A stretch of 64,000 bases of DNA from Cephalotus follicularis (lineage: Eukaryota; Streptophyta; Magnoliopsida; Oxalidales; Cephalotaceae): the NCBI GenBank assembly GCA_001972305.1, contig BDDD01002237.1:262128-326127 (forward strand), in the 5' to 3' direction. The translations under genes were made by a program, and so were the position numbers. This document shows positions 12,491 through 23,639 of this stretch, one piece after another (position 1 is the stretch's first letter; every line of letters begins with the position of its first letter). Under the pieces are notes generated by a model that did not search any database, had not been told where the DNA came from, and saw only the letters and a list, made by a program, of their open reading frames with translations.

Positions 12491-13496
12491 CCAAAAATGC
12501 AGGCAGTAGCAGTTTATGTGTATTTCAAAATCTAATGCCAATCAAATCAATGCATGCAACAAGCAGAAAATAACATACATGATATGCATAATATATCTTC
12601 CATAAACATGTCATTACCCCAACCTCAATAGCTTATCCCAAGATCAATTGGAATGATCTTTCTCTTTGTGTTTCCAAGCTTTTAACTAATCACTTCTTTA
12701 ATTCCAGCAGAATATAATCTATATCATGCATGCATGTGGTTCAGTCATCTAATCAGTAGGTTAACTAATCTATCCAGACGTAATTACTACTACACAACAG
12801 CTTATCACAAGTTCCATTAAGTGTTAAACTCCCATTTTTACAATTTCCCTTTGAACTCCTTGTCAACTATCATTCAATTTCAGATTTCTTGATCTAAATG
12901 TGTTGACAGAAGATGTATACAGATACTTAAGGGGAAGTTTATATCACAACAACTAACCACAACAATAATCCAAATTAGAGGTTACAAGCTCCATTTATAC
13001 TTGAACCATTTATCACTTCCTATTTCAATTCTAGAAGTTGTTAACTCTTAATCATGTTAACAGAAGACGTTAAACATTCCTAGACACACTATCTTCACAG
13101 TAGTAGTGAGTTCGAATTTGGAAACTTACCAAGAAAAGTCCAAAGCTTCCAAGTCCCACTAGAGCTCTAATCCATCAACATGCAAGCTCCAATGATTTCC
13201 AGCCACTCTCCTCTATCTCTAGTGTTATCTAACATTCACACACACTCCTAACAATTGATATAAAGCTTTGAATTCGCCAGAGTCCCTTAACTCCTTCTCT
13301 CATCACATGCACCTCTTTTCCTCTCTTCTTTCTATCTCTTTCTCACATTTCTCTTCTTTCTGTTCTGTTGCAGGTTGCAGAGAACATGCAAGCACTCTAT
13401 TTTTGCATGCTCTGGCAGCTACTGTCATGCAAGACACCTGCCCCTCATGCAATGCCCCTTGGATTCAGTCTCGCAGGCATGTACAAACACCTGTTC

Positions 13497-13590
13497 TGTA
13501 CCGATCCAATCGACTGTCTTCACTTGGCAGTCGACTGCCATACCACGCATCAGACAGTCGACTGTTGCCCTGTGACAGTCGGTTGTTTGA
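13497..13590. repeat. CAGTCGACTG palindrome block 2 in LTR C
   Basis: Four copies or variants occur within 95 bases, near the U3 start of the minus-strand LTR and about 1.1 kb from block 1. Confidence 0.85.
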
Positions 13591-13826
13591 GCTGGTTTAG
13601 GGTTTCTAAATTTGATACTTTACCAATTGTAAATCCATTCATCCCAAGCATTTACCAAACACAATTTATAATAATTGGACATTAAATTCAAATGAGTGCA
13701 CATTTTATTAATCAACATTACAATGTACACGAATTGAATTTGCGGTTATTACATATTAATTCCACAATAAAAGTGCAATTACATCGTGAAATTATAACAT
13801 ATGAAAATCCCAGGCGTTACAGTATC

Positions 13827-14704
13827 CCTCTCTTTACCATTATTGAGAAGACTCGGCTAAACGTATGAAAAACATAATGAAATCCCTACGATTATTCATA
13901 AATATTAATCCTTTATGTAATTCTATTCATGCATAGAAGCCTTAACTCATAAACTATCCTTCTCACACTAGCCTTTATCAAAACCACTAACTCATAGAGT
14001 CTGACCATCACTAATATCATACGATCATCTAACTCTCAGGAAGTTTACCTCCACCATAATACTACACAAAACTAACTCCAATCAAAATAAACAACAAACT
14101 GGAAGTCCAATTCCCTATAAAATTGCATAACCAATCGCTAACATCCTTAGCTTATCCTAGCAGGCTAACTCATTTCTCCTTGCTCTTCCCTTTTCTCGTC
14201 AGCCTCTTCTTCCTCTATTTTTCATATGTAACTCATATTAGAGGGCATTATCAAACAAATGTACATATATCCAATGTTCAAAAGCCATTCAATCAATCTA
14301 TACCATCAAGATCAATCAACTAGTAGGCAAATCCCACTTTCATACCAACTATAACACCTCGAACCCGGTGGAGGCCCGTTACGTGATCTCAATCCTATTG
14401 AGTATCTTAATCCTTATGTTTGGTACTAGCTAAGTAAATTTGTATGCCAAAATCTTTAAAACTTTATACATACTCTATTTGTCCACTCAAATACTTAAAC
14501 AACCTAACATGCATATCCATTCACACTTGAATAAAAATTTTCAATTTCTTACTCCTCAATCATTTCTCACAATTCAATAAAATCCGTAAGAAAATTATAG
14601 AATTATTCCATTCATTACAAATCCTTACATACAACAAATAAAACATCCCCCTTTCTTTCCTTGCCTAAAGAACAATTCTCCAATCACTTACCGCAACCCC
14701 AAAA
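13827..14704. other. Old repeat DNA, continuation of the 7302-8531 piece
   Basis: No gene is seen. At 14335-14346 the minus strand reads GTTGGTATGAAAG, a possible worn tRNA-Met primer site. It is followed on the plus strand by tataacacctcgaacccgg, like the inner LTR edge (tgtcacaccccg) of the minus-strand gypsies. This would make 14347 onward a worn 5' LTR and the whole a small or shrunken gypsy relic. Low confidence. Confidence 0.35.
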
Positions 14705-17150
14705 TGTTAGATTGGGGTGTCCTTGCAAGCCATGAGGAGGCTACAGACATATGTTCTTAACATATGAAACACTCTTGCATCGTACATTCTTAGTTCCATT
14801 CGTGTTCTATTGTGCATATTAATTAAAGATTGGCATCTTGCTATATGTATTATCCCAAACCGTCTAAACGGATCAGTTGATCACCATGTCAACTAAATAC
14901 ATATATAGCGCCCTGTCTGGAAAGGGTTGGATTTCTTGCCTAAGAGGTTATGAGAATGAGATCCTTACTCCCTTATGACAAAAGTTCCAAGTCATAGGTT
15001 CACTTTCTTAGGGAAATTGATGAACCGCAAAGACTTTCTGTCTAATGATGATGTGGGGTGCGTGCAGATGCACAACACTGAACTGACCCTCCATAGGTTA
15101 TCTATTTGGAGAGTCAACACCTATGTCAATAGAGTTCTTATTATCGCGGTAGTGTTTAGTCAAATGTGACTAGTAGATCAAACGTGATTTACATTGTGTC
15201 CTTAGACCTGAGCTACTGGAATGCATTGCGCAGTAACTACTTGGCTTTGATTTTCGCCTTCCCCATCACTAGCCACGTGCTGGCAAAAGGGTTCTCTTTG
15301 GGCCTTGTGGGAGCTGCATTGAGATGTATGGGCGAGTTCGCAAGATGGGATCGTCACACCCGTGTGAAGGGTTATAGGCTCTATAACATCTATGACCGTA
15401 GAAGACTTAAAGTCTTGGCAAGGCATTGGGAGATTGGGAACGAGAGCTTTCCAGGGATATCTCCCATAGTCTCAGTGCGATCACGGAATTATAGTTATCA
15501 TGGTTATACCTAGGGGTGACATTAATCCAAACCCTAGTCCGTGGTCGGAGTCGAGATGATGAAGGACATGCGGCACACAAACCGATGACAGTGATAAAGC
15601 ACTTGGGAATCGGCTAACTAATGATAGACGTGGTTTACACGGATCCGGGGGTGATTATAGATCACACCGGGGCTATTATTTGGATAGTCGTACCGGAACT
15701 TTGGGATGTTCTGGGAAATTTATCATCGTACCTAAAATCCATCGGGCTTTCGGGTCCCGCCCGAATATTGGAAAAGTGGGGCATGCTGCACACATGTTCG
15801 CTTGGTGGTAAATCTAGTGTTTAGCTAGTATATATTAATTAGACATTTGTGGTTTGTTTATCTCTCCACAATTTGCCTTTTTAATATATAAATATTTAAT
15901 GCCGGAGCATGATTTAATTTTTATTAAATCAAATTAAGGAGAGAGTCTTTAATTAATTGGGAGAGAAACATGTTTAATGAAATAAAATGTGTGAGACATT
16001 TTAATTAAACATAAATGAGAGAGACTTAATTTTTCTTAAGTCAATTTTTGTCTTTAGTGCTACATGCCCAAAAACGCCGTGTTCATGCGTTTTGCAAGAG
16101 AGAGACAGCGCAGTGGGTGCGCTCACGCCCAAGGAGCGCGTTCGGCTGGAGAAGACGCTGACGCTTCACGCCGATGGCCGGGATGAAGGTTTCATTCATC
16201 CCTGTTATGTCTCTCCTCCTCTCTTTCCCCTTTTCTCCTTCTCTTTCTCCCCGTTTCTCCCTGGCGGCAGTGACACATTTTTTCCATCACGCCGCCTCTG
16301 GCGTCTCTTCCACCACCGATGATCACAGTTGGTGGAGCCAAATTGATGGCTCTATCCATTTTGACCTTTGTTTTTTGTTTCCCGTGAGTTTTGGCCGGTG
16401 TTTCTGTCTGGTGAGCCAACTGGGCGAGTTGACGTGTCGAGCTGGTTAGACTTGGCGATCCGCGCTGAGTCACAGTGAGTCTCCCCCTCGACTGTGAAGA
16501 TCGCAAGATTTCATGGCCGGTTGTGGCTGTGCGATGTCGCGGTGACCCAGTTTTTGCCTGCGAGTTGACTCACCGCCGTCTGTTCGCCGCGTTCTAGGCT
16601 GAGTCTTGCCGAGTCTCAGCCACCAGTGTGTAGAACGGGTTGTTGGCATCCATATATGTCACGGTCGGTCAATGGAGAGTTGACCGACACTCACTGAGTC
16701 GGAACTCAGTGAGTCACTGCCGCTGTTCGCCATGTTCCAGCGCGATTCTCGCCCAGTCTCCACCAGAAATGAGTTGAGCAGATTTTTTGGAGTCCGTTGA
16801 TGTCAAGATCGGACCTCAAGTGAACTGGACGAAATTCAGCGATGGGTCTGGCGATGGGATGTGACTGCTGCAAGGGTGTAGCGGCAAAGTGGTGGAGCCT
16901 CCAACGTTGGTATGGTCACTTCCCTTATGCTTTTATGTTTACTGATATGGATTCGGTTTAATTTTATATGCATGTTTATTATGTTTTTAGTTTGATTGTT
17001 AATTAAACGGTGATCCTCGGCTTTTCTATTTGGTGCTAAGATGTCAGTGTGGACCATGACTTCCAGTCTTGGTGTTTTTAAGAAATTAAAATTATTCACA
17101 CTTACGTCCTAGGACCAAATCAACCGGGAACCCTTGCCAGGTTTCCAACA
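14705..17150 (+). mobile_element. Solo LTR G, copia C2-related, plus strand
   Basis: A 2446-bp stretch starts tgttagattgg and ends ttccaaca. It has near-matching five-base flanks caaaa (14700-14704) and caaac (17151-17155). Its first kilobase is recognisably the reverse complement relative of the C2 LTR: shared segments include agtcataggttcacttt and a tatagttatcatggttatacc-like block. A TATA-like tagtatatatt sits near 15831, followed by GC-rich transcribed sequence. There is no primer site or coding domain next to it, so I call it a solo LTR. The open frames inside (for example 15166-15513) are not recognisable proteins. Confidence 0.6.
16435..16760. repeat. GAGTC/GACTC-rich patch with perfect hairpin
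   Basis: Short GAGTC or GACTC motifs recur many times in the GC-rich transcribed part of LTR G. At 16690-16715 actcactgagt and actcagtgagt form a perfect 11-bp inverted repeat around a 4-base loop. Confidence 0.75.
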
Positions 17151-17416
17151 CAAACTCCTTTACCTCATATCCAAATGTAATAACCCCATCCCAAAGAATG
17201 TGTAATAATCGCAAATTCAATTTAATGTATATTGTATAAATGATGAATAAATGATACATTGAATTTAAATTAATGCTTAATTGTCCATTGATTAAGCCAA
17301 TTGTTATTATTGGGTTAAGTTGTGGTCTTGATTGAATGACATTAAGATGATTGAAGGATGAAATTGAATTAAATTGATAGTTATAGAAAGAACTTAAGAA
17401 AACTGAAATCTGGCGC

Positions 17417-17505
17417 CAAACCGTCGATGACAAATAATAAAGCATCGATGCTTTGAGTGGGTGCCTAACCTTCAACGCCAAGTATAAAACTGTCGACACT
17501 TTGAG
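17417..17505. repeat. Palindrome block 1 in LTR F
   Basis: TCGA-core sites (ccgtcgatgac, agcatcgatgctt, ctgtcgacactt) and one decayed form (cttcaacgcc) lie within 90 bases. Confidence 0.7.
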
Positions 17506-18254
17506 CCCAGACATGTGTCTGATACGTGTCGATTGAAACAGAACAATGGCATGGCTGGCATTTAAATTGGACAGGTGTTATAGAGACTCGTCAAACAATG
17601 CCAAACGTGGCACCAGCTGCCAACTGAAGGTGAGATTAGTGTCTTGTTTGTTGTCTTCAACCACTGTAACCTACAAAAATAGAAAAGATAAAAAAACAAA
17701 ACAAAACAGTGAAATTAGAGAGAGAAGAGAAAAGGCTGAGAATTGGAGTTAAGGGATTCAACAGCCCATTGGAAACGAAATCCTTTATATCACACTGTTG
17801 TAAGTTGAGTGGAGAGTTCAAAATCTTCTAGAAAGAGAGAATTAATCTGGAGTAAAATTGGGAACTTCATGTTGAAGGTAATGGTGTTCAAAGTTGAAAT
17901 AAAAGCTTGAATTGAATTGGTAAGCTTCTAAATTGAATTCAGTTTTTGTGATGGTTAATCAGTTTATATATACATACTGATTTTATTATGTATCTACTGT
18001 TAACATGCAAATTGGATTGTTTTTTGGGATGATTGAAGATTAAGTGGAGTAGAAAAAGTATAGAAGTGTAAATAAAAGAATCAATCCAAATTGATTGTGG
18101 GATAGCTACTGAGGTAGGATTCATGACATGATTATAAAGATATAACATGTACTTCATGTTAGGATAGTTTATATACATATGTATATTGATATTAGACTGA
18201 ATTGAAAGGTGTAATTGCATGCTCTGTTTTCTGATTGTACTATGAACTGTATGA

Positions 18255-18345
18255 ACAACGTCGAAACTATCGACGCTTACTAGAATACCGTCGACGCTTA
18301 ATGGAAAATCGTTGATGCTTAGTGAAAACTTGTCGACGCTTAAAA
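18255..18345. repeat. Palindrome block 2 in LTR F
   Basis: Five sites (aacgtcgaaac, atcgacgctt, ccgtcgacgctt, tcgttgatgctt, tgtcgacgctt) lie within 90 bases, about 0.85 kb from block 1. Confidence 0.75.
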
Positions 18346-18347
18346 AG

Positions 18348-19637
18348 TGATGGATCCACAAAGGCAACCAAGATAGGGGTGAATTGGTTATACGGAAAAT
18401 AACCACTCTTTTTAAACTCAACCAATGTAAACAACTAATTAACCAAGATACTCTAAACAATTGTAAACAATAAAATAGCTTGCATATAATTAAAAGAGTA
18501 AGGGGTAGAAAGTTGCAAATAGTTTATAGTGGTTCAGCAAACCATGCCTACATCCACTCTCCCAAGCCGTGCTTGAGGTTCCACTAGAATGTAATCCCCC
18601 GATTACAAACAGTAACTCTGGATTTTTACAAGCTGAATCCAAACTCAAATTTTTGTGAGCTAAGTTCTAACTCGGATTTTCAAAGCTAAATCCTAACTTT
18701 TGAGTAAGGTACTAATGACCTTGGGTTATAAAATTTCTGAGTGTTTGAAGTGTTTAAGAGCCTCTCAAAAGGTTGCACAACTAAAACAATATTTGCTCAA
18801 AAGATCTCATAAAAGAACTTTGTAAACTATAGCTCAAAAGCCCTGCTTTCTTGCTCTAGCATAGCTTGGATATTGCTTGTGTGATTGATTGATGATTTCT
18901 TCAAGATTGGAGCCTCTATTTGTAGCCTTCAAATGGATATAGCTGTTGCTAGAGTTCAGGGAATCATCAGAGAGCCATTGGAGCTAATCAAGGAAAGGAT
19001 CACCATTTCAGCGCCTTCAAATTTTGCAGATTCTGTGTTTAGTTGTCATTGACGTTGATGTGTACAAATGGCGTTGACGTCTATCCCCTTATGCGTTAAC
19101 TCCCGTGGTTCTTTGCGTTGACACTTCAGGCTTTTCTTCAGCTTCAGCTCTATTGTTGTTGACGTATATCCATAGCGTTGACGCTAATATCATTTGAGTT
19201 GACTCCATAATATCTTCGCGTTAATGTCCAAACTTACTATCCCAAATGTGCACCATTTGCGTTGACGTCATGATATGTCATTGACGTCTATAGACAAGGT
19301 GTTGATTCCACTTGTTTTCTGCGTTGATGTTCAAGTCTCCCTCACCTTTTGACGTTGACGTCTTCCTCAAGGCGTTGAGGTCAATCATAAGTTTTCTAGC
19401 ACGTTGACGAGGACAAAGATGGTGTTGACAAGAATCATATTGCAAAACCTAGAACCAGTATTTGATCCCAGCACGTTGACGCCTAAAACATAGTCGTTAA
19501 CGCCAAAAAGACTACAATGCAAGTTTTAGCTTTCTTACATTACAAGTTAACTTTGTTAGAGAGTCCTTCACATCAAACACATAGATTAGGTGTTTTGTAA
19601 TCATCAAAACAAAGATTGTAACACATAAATGTCAACA
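18348..19637 (-). repeat. 3' LTR of copia X
   Basis: About 1290 bp, from tgatggatccacaaagg to aatgtcaaca. On the minus strand it starts TGTTGACATT. A polypurine tract lies just beyond it (19638 on). Its first ~115 bases align with 52855-52971. A long array of gcgttgacg-like sites occupies 19040-19510. Confidence 0.8.
19040..19510. repeat. GTTGACG-type degenerate palindrome array in copia X LTR
   Basis: About twenty sites of the form gcgttgacgt or tagcgttgacgct recur every 20-35 bases over 470 bases. Most carry TTGA where other families have TCGA, as expected if a GTCGAC core lost its CpG. Confidence 0.75.
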
Positions 19638-19655
19638 ATCTCCCATTTTTTATGA
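19638..19655 (-). other. Polypurine tract of copia X
   Basis: The plus strand reads atctcccattttttatg. The minus strand is a purine run (AAAAAATGGGAGAT) right next to the 3' LTR, where plus-strand synthesis is primed. Confidence 0.65.
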
Positions 19656-19789
19656 TGACAAAACATTTACAATAAAAAGGTATAAATTATATAAACTTAC
19701 AAAATAAAGCATATAAGCAAATAACTTGTGCAAGAAGTAACACACAAAATGTCAATACAAACTATGCATACATATGCCATCTTAAATAC
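19638..19789 (-). other. Copia X 3' internal piece
   Basis: A non-coding piece of copia X lies between its 3' LTR and the insertion point of gypsy G2. Its last five bases, aatac, are the left target-site duplication; the right copy is 36241-36245. Confidence 0.8.
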
Positions 19790-19972
19790 TGTGACGACCC
19801 GAATTCCCTTTTTGTACTGTTCATGCATACATTGTACCATATTGTACTGTATCGAACCGTATCGAATTGTACTGTATTGAGGTATTCCTATACCTATTAG
19901 TGATTGTATTGATCACATGCATGTATAGTCAGGATTTTGGGCAGAGTTTCAGAGAGTTGACCGAATCGACTG

Positions 19973-19980
19973 TATAAGTC
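19973..19980 (+). promoter_or_regulatory. TATA box in G2 5' LTR
   Basis: The plus strand reads tataagtc, and the 3' LTR has tatataagtc at 31205. It is followed by a C/T-rich leader (about 20000-20055), as expected just after the transcript start. Confidence 0.55.
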
Positions 19981-20484
19981 AATTCCTTTGTCATTTCTCT
20001 CATTCTTACCATTCATCCTCTTCTCTCTATCCTTCTCTCTCTCTCTCTCTAGCTGAGCAGCCTCCATCTTCCACCATTGCAGCCCCGTATTGCATCTCCA
20101 TCGACAAGGACAGCGATTGCAAGTAGTGGGTTGGCGATTGAACGACATAGCGGCCGATTAAGTGATTGGAAGCTCAACTTTTGAAGCTTCAGTGATAGGT
20201 AGGACTTCTTTACTGAATTGCCTATTGTTTTATTGATTGATTGACTGAATTGCATGTTTGATTGAGTGATTAAATGATTGAATTGAAGTGAATGGTGAAA
20301 CTAGGGTTTTATTGATTTCTTTGACCTAATGGATCAAGGAAGATTGAAATTGAAATTGAAAGGTTGTAAAAAGTTTTACTAACCTTAAATGATTGATTTT
20401 AAATCTTGGTTTTCAAATAATGGATTTAAATTGGATTTTGACTTGAGATTGACCTATTTTCTGCATAAAATCAACCCTGCCCAG

Positions 20485-20815
20485 TAAAGACATCGACCCC
20501 TAACCCAAGGACGTCGATGTCTTTCTCATCAGAGTGTTGTATCTTTGATTCTGCAGCAAAGACATCGATGTCTTTCAAAGACGTCGACGTCCTTGACACG
20601 AGATGTCCTTCCTCGGGAAAGACATTGATGCCGAAAATCGATGCGCATTCCCAGGCTATTTTTATTGAAAAGCGTCGATGCCTTTCTTCAAGGACATCGA
20701 CGTCTTCATCCAGATCTATACACAAATAGGGAAAGACATCGATGTCTTTCAAAGACATCGACGTCTTTCCACCGTTTTAAAGAGGTGTCGATGTCTTTCA
20801 CCAAGGACATCGACG
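20485..20815. repeat. GACATCGATGTC palindrome array, G2 5' LTR
   Basis: About twelve sites lie within 330 bases. Perfect palindromes include aaagacatcgatgtcttt (20558-20575) and a 20-base one at 20731-20750. Near-perfect neighbours have gtcgac in place of atcgat. It lies downstream of the TATA box, so it would be in element RNA. The equivalent array is at 31718-32034. Confidence 0.9.
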
Positions 20816-21363
20816 CCTAATGTACATAAATGAGTTTTTAACTGTTTAAAGCTGGTTTTCTACTTCTTTTCACATTGCCACTTGACCGGGGCCTCGCTTG
20901 AGGTGTTCAAGCGTTTGAAACCAGTTTTGATTATTGTACTAATTGATTGATTGCTTGGGTCATAGGTGTTGTTGTGAGTATAAGTCGGTAAAATGGATGC
21001 ACGTTCCCATCCCTCCATTAGGCACCACCACTTATTGACTTTTCTTCGACGTTGTATTGATACATTGATAAAATGCTTGAGTCATGAGTGTTGTTGTGTG
21101 TAATATCCCGCTTTTTCGTATAGAATTTTCGGGCTTTTTGATCTGTTTCGTATGGGCTGTCGATTTTTTTTTCGGTTTGTGGACTGCCCATTTTTCGGTT
21201 TGTTTTGCTTTTGGCTAGGCTAAGCGGGTTTTGGTCTTAGCCTAGTGGGTTTTGATATTGAGCCCATGATTAAATAAAACAATTTTGGCTTTTTAATTTT
21301 TGTGTTAAAACCATTTTCTGCATTTTAGAAAATCAAAAACCCTATTTTGTGTTAAAAATTGTT

Positions 21364-21416
21364 TCTCTCCCTCTCTCTCTCTCTCTCTCCCTCTCCCTCT
21401 CTCTCCCGGCCAACCC
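21364..21416. repeat. (CT)n-rich microsatellite
   Basis: A run of CT dinucleotides with a few C insertions, at the likely start of the transcribed part of S1. The matching position in S2 (25325-25375) is also CT-rich. Confidence 0.85.
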
Positions 21417-22370
21417 CTTTCTCTCCTTTTCTCTCTCTCTCCTTCGGCTGCTGTCACCAGCAACGCCACTGATATGGCGCCAGCGAAGACACCGGTCGAA
21501 CCCCCGCAACGTCCTGAGTCCACCGTACCCAACCTCTGCACCGGCCGACGTCTCCACCGGCGTGCACGACGTCTTCTCTCTCCCGGACCTATTTGGCGTC
21601 GATTCTCCCGCTCTGGTGATCGGCACGACAAGCCAGTCAGGCATCCTGGCGATGAGAGGAAGCGAACCCGACCGGCCTCGACCCTTCACGACGCCAGAAA
21701 AGCAGATCGGTGCAAAGTCAGCCGCGGTCAAACGTCTTCATTCCGGCCAAACGCGGCGGTTTCATGGCAAACGCGACCCAGATATGTCATCCCCGGCCTC
21801 AAACGGTCCAGATCGGACCCTCACGGCTACTGACCGGCGAAGCGTGACAGACACGCGCCGGCCAGCGGCGGCGCGTGAGCCCACTCACCGGTGACCCTCC
21901 GGGGAGATTTTTTGGACAGTTTCCGACTCCGCTCTTCGCATAGGTGTGATCCATTCCAGTTCCGCAATGTGATTATGGCTCAGTGCTACGTTTTGACTGC
22001 TTTCGGTAAACTCTGAACCTTACTCTGTTACATTCTGTTTTCGGTTGAATTATGTATTTATGTAATCGTTTTACGATATTATAAGCTGAACTAGTATTAT
22101 GATTTGGAATTGGATGAATTGGACAAATTGGACTTACCTTAGTGAATTCGAAAATATGTTTAGATGAGACTTCTGCGAATTGGACTTAATAAACTTATCA
22201 TTATGTTATATGGTTATGATTAGTGTACAATGACCCATGAGTTGAGGTCTGATTTTATTTCAAGTCCTTATGAGAACGATTTTATTTCTGTTAGATATCT
22301 GCAACAACCGATGAGTGGTCTAGGGAAGTCTCGATGCATATTCTTGAGGTTATTTTGGTGATTGCATGAG

Positions 22371-22930
22371 GTACGGATTCTTCGTTCTTGGCTTACTCCT
22401 TCGGTTTTACTGAAATGAATTCAATTATATTTTTGTACGGATAACTCTTCCTTTGATACCCTCCTACTGGTTTGTTAAAGAATAAATTTCAGTTTTATCT
22501 TTCGTTATTGTACGGATTCTCTTTGCTTTGGATTTCTCTGTTGGTTTTGTTTAAATGAATTCGGTTTTATGATTAATGTATGGATTATTCTTTTGTTCTT
22601 GGATACGCCGTTCGATTTTATTTGAATAAAGTCAGTTATGTTTTTGTATGGATGTTTCGTTCCTTGATATCTCCTTCGGTATTGTTGGGATAAATTCCGT
22701 TTTGTTTTAGTAAATGAAGTACGAATGTCCTTCTTTCTTTGATATCCTTCTGATTTTAATTGAGATAATTTCAGATTCTATATTTGGTATGGATTCCCTT
22801 TCTTGGTTATCATCGATCGGTTTTTGATTGAATAAAACCCGTTTTATTGCCTAATGGATATGTACGGATGTTTCTGTTCCTTGACTATCGAATATTCGAA
22901 CTGAAAACAGTTTTACTAAACTTCTTCGTT
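22371..22930. repeat. ~70-bp minisatellite, eight degenerate units
   Basis: The unit begins gtacgga or gtatgga and runs through ttcgttcttgg, ctccttcggtttt and gaataaattcagtttta-like segments. Unit starts are 22371, 22435, 22510, 22578, 22646, 22720, 22788 and 22862, spaced 64-75 bases. It lies inside S1. S3 shows only a single obvious relative of this unit. Confidence 0.8.
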
Positions 22931-23639
22931 TATGAAATTGTGAATGTTTTATGACTTTGACATGTTTCGCAGTTAAAGTTGGTTTGATATTTAAATGATT
23001 CCGACTTTATCCATACGATATGTTATGATACGATATGTTATGATACCGTTGTGAGCAGTTTCCGAATATGTTGAGTGAAAACATATGTTATGTGATTTTG
23101 AATTGATTTCGATAAATCAATTATTTTTGAAATAAATACTGAGTGTTGTACCCGCCTATGGGGCGTATCCATAGGCACGTCGTGGGCCTGGCACGGGGAC
23201 GTGACACTTCCGTAGCGGTGTGATTAGTCTACGGCGTCTCTGAGTGTATGAACAAATCCCATGAGGTGGATTTGTGGATTCGCTATGTATGATAGAGGCG
23301 TATGAATCGATTCTAGTTTATGTTATGTGATCTGAGGTGTGATCAGATATGTGATCCGAGCTGCGATCGGATATGTGAGAATTGATTGTGTAGTGCCGTA
23401 CACTTCAATTCTAGTGGGCATGTGGAATTAGCTACTCCCTTGCCAAATTTATGTTATGTGATATGTTATGTGGCTCAGTATGAAACTTATGTTTTGAAAA
23501 GTTTATGATACGTTTTGAAAGTTATGGATTTAGTTTTTTAAGAAAGTTCATATATGATTTCAAAGAATGTTTAAACTGATTTATTGCTTAAGATGTCTGT
23601 TTTGTGTTAACTTTGAAATCTTACTGCTTTCAAATTATC

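Larger units (their letters stand above)
11030..13753 (-). mobile_element. Solo LTR C (gypsy type), nested in LTR B
   Basis: A 2724-bp LTR begins tgtcacacccc and ends gcggttattaca. It is flanked by tatta on both sides (11025-11029 and 13754-13758). It is homologous along its length to the G3 LTRs (40668-43278 and copies), and its end is the same as in D. Two blocks of CAGTCGACTG-like palindromes are at 12360-12490 and 13497-13590. There is no internal coding sequence, hence solo. It is younger than LTR B, which it splits. Confidence 0.88.
8532..13821 (-). mobile_element. Solo LTR B (gypsy type), split by solo LTR C
   Basis: The sequence starts tgtcacgccccgg and ends ggcgttaca. It is flanked on both sides by the same five bases, gtatc (8527-8531 and 13822-13826), a clean target-site duplication. 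After removing LTR C and its duplication, about 2.56 kb remains, matching the LTR length of its relatives (C, D, G3). No internal domain is present, so it is a solo LTR left by LTR-LTR recombination. The end motifs and the two palindrome blocks place it with the minus-strand gypsy LTRs. Family-level assignment is good; the exact family is unknown. Confidence 0.8.
17201..18347 (+). mobile_element. LTR F (gypsy type, plus strand), cut by copia X
   Basis: It starts tgtaataatcgcaaattcaa, the reverse complement of the outer end of LTR C (gcggttattaca). It carries two GTCGAC-type palindrome blocks at 17417-17505 and 18255-18345, the same layout as B, C and D. It is interrupted at 18348 by the 3' LTR of copia X. 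The rest of F would lie beyond the far end of X, outside the window. Solo or full length cannot be told. Confidence 0.7.

Noticed and set aside
12360-13590. CRISPR-like reading of the short repeats with spacers
   Set aside because: Repeats are 10-14 bases with irregular spacers of 10-30 bases inside plant LTRs, and there are no associated genes. It is not a CRISPR array.
15166-15513. 115-codon open frame in LTR G
   Set aside because: No recognisable domain. It lies in U3 sequence shared with the non-coding C2 LTR.
20471-20758. Repetitive KDIDV-like peptide encoded by the palindrome array of G2
   Set aside because: Any frame through a palindrome array gives a repeated peptide on both strands. 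There is no start context, and unit lengths are not kept in frame.
21349-21894. 181-codon plus-strand open frame and overlapping frames on both strands
   Set aside because: It begins in a CT microsatellite and continues through the GC-rich transcribed part of S1. Three overlapping open frames in different registers reflect GC content, not coding.
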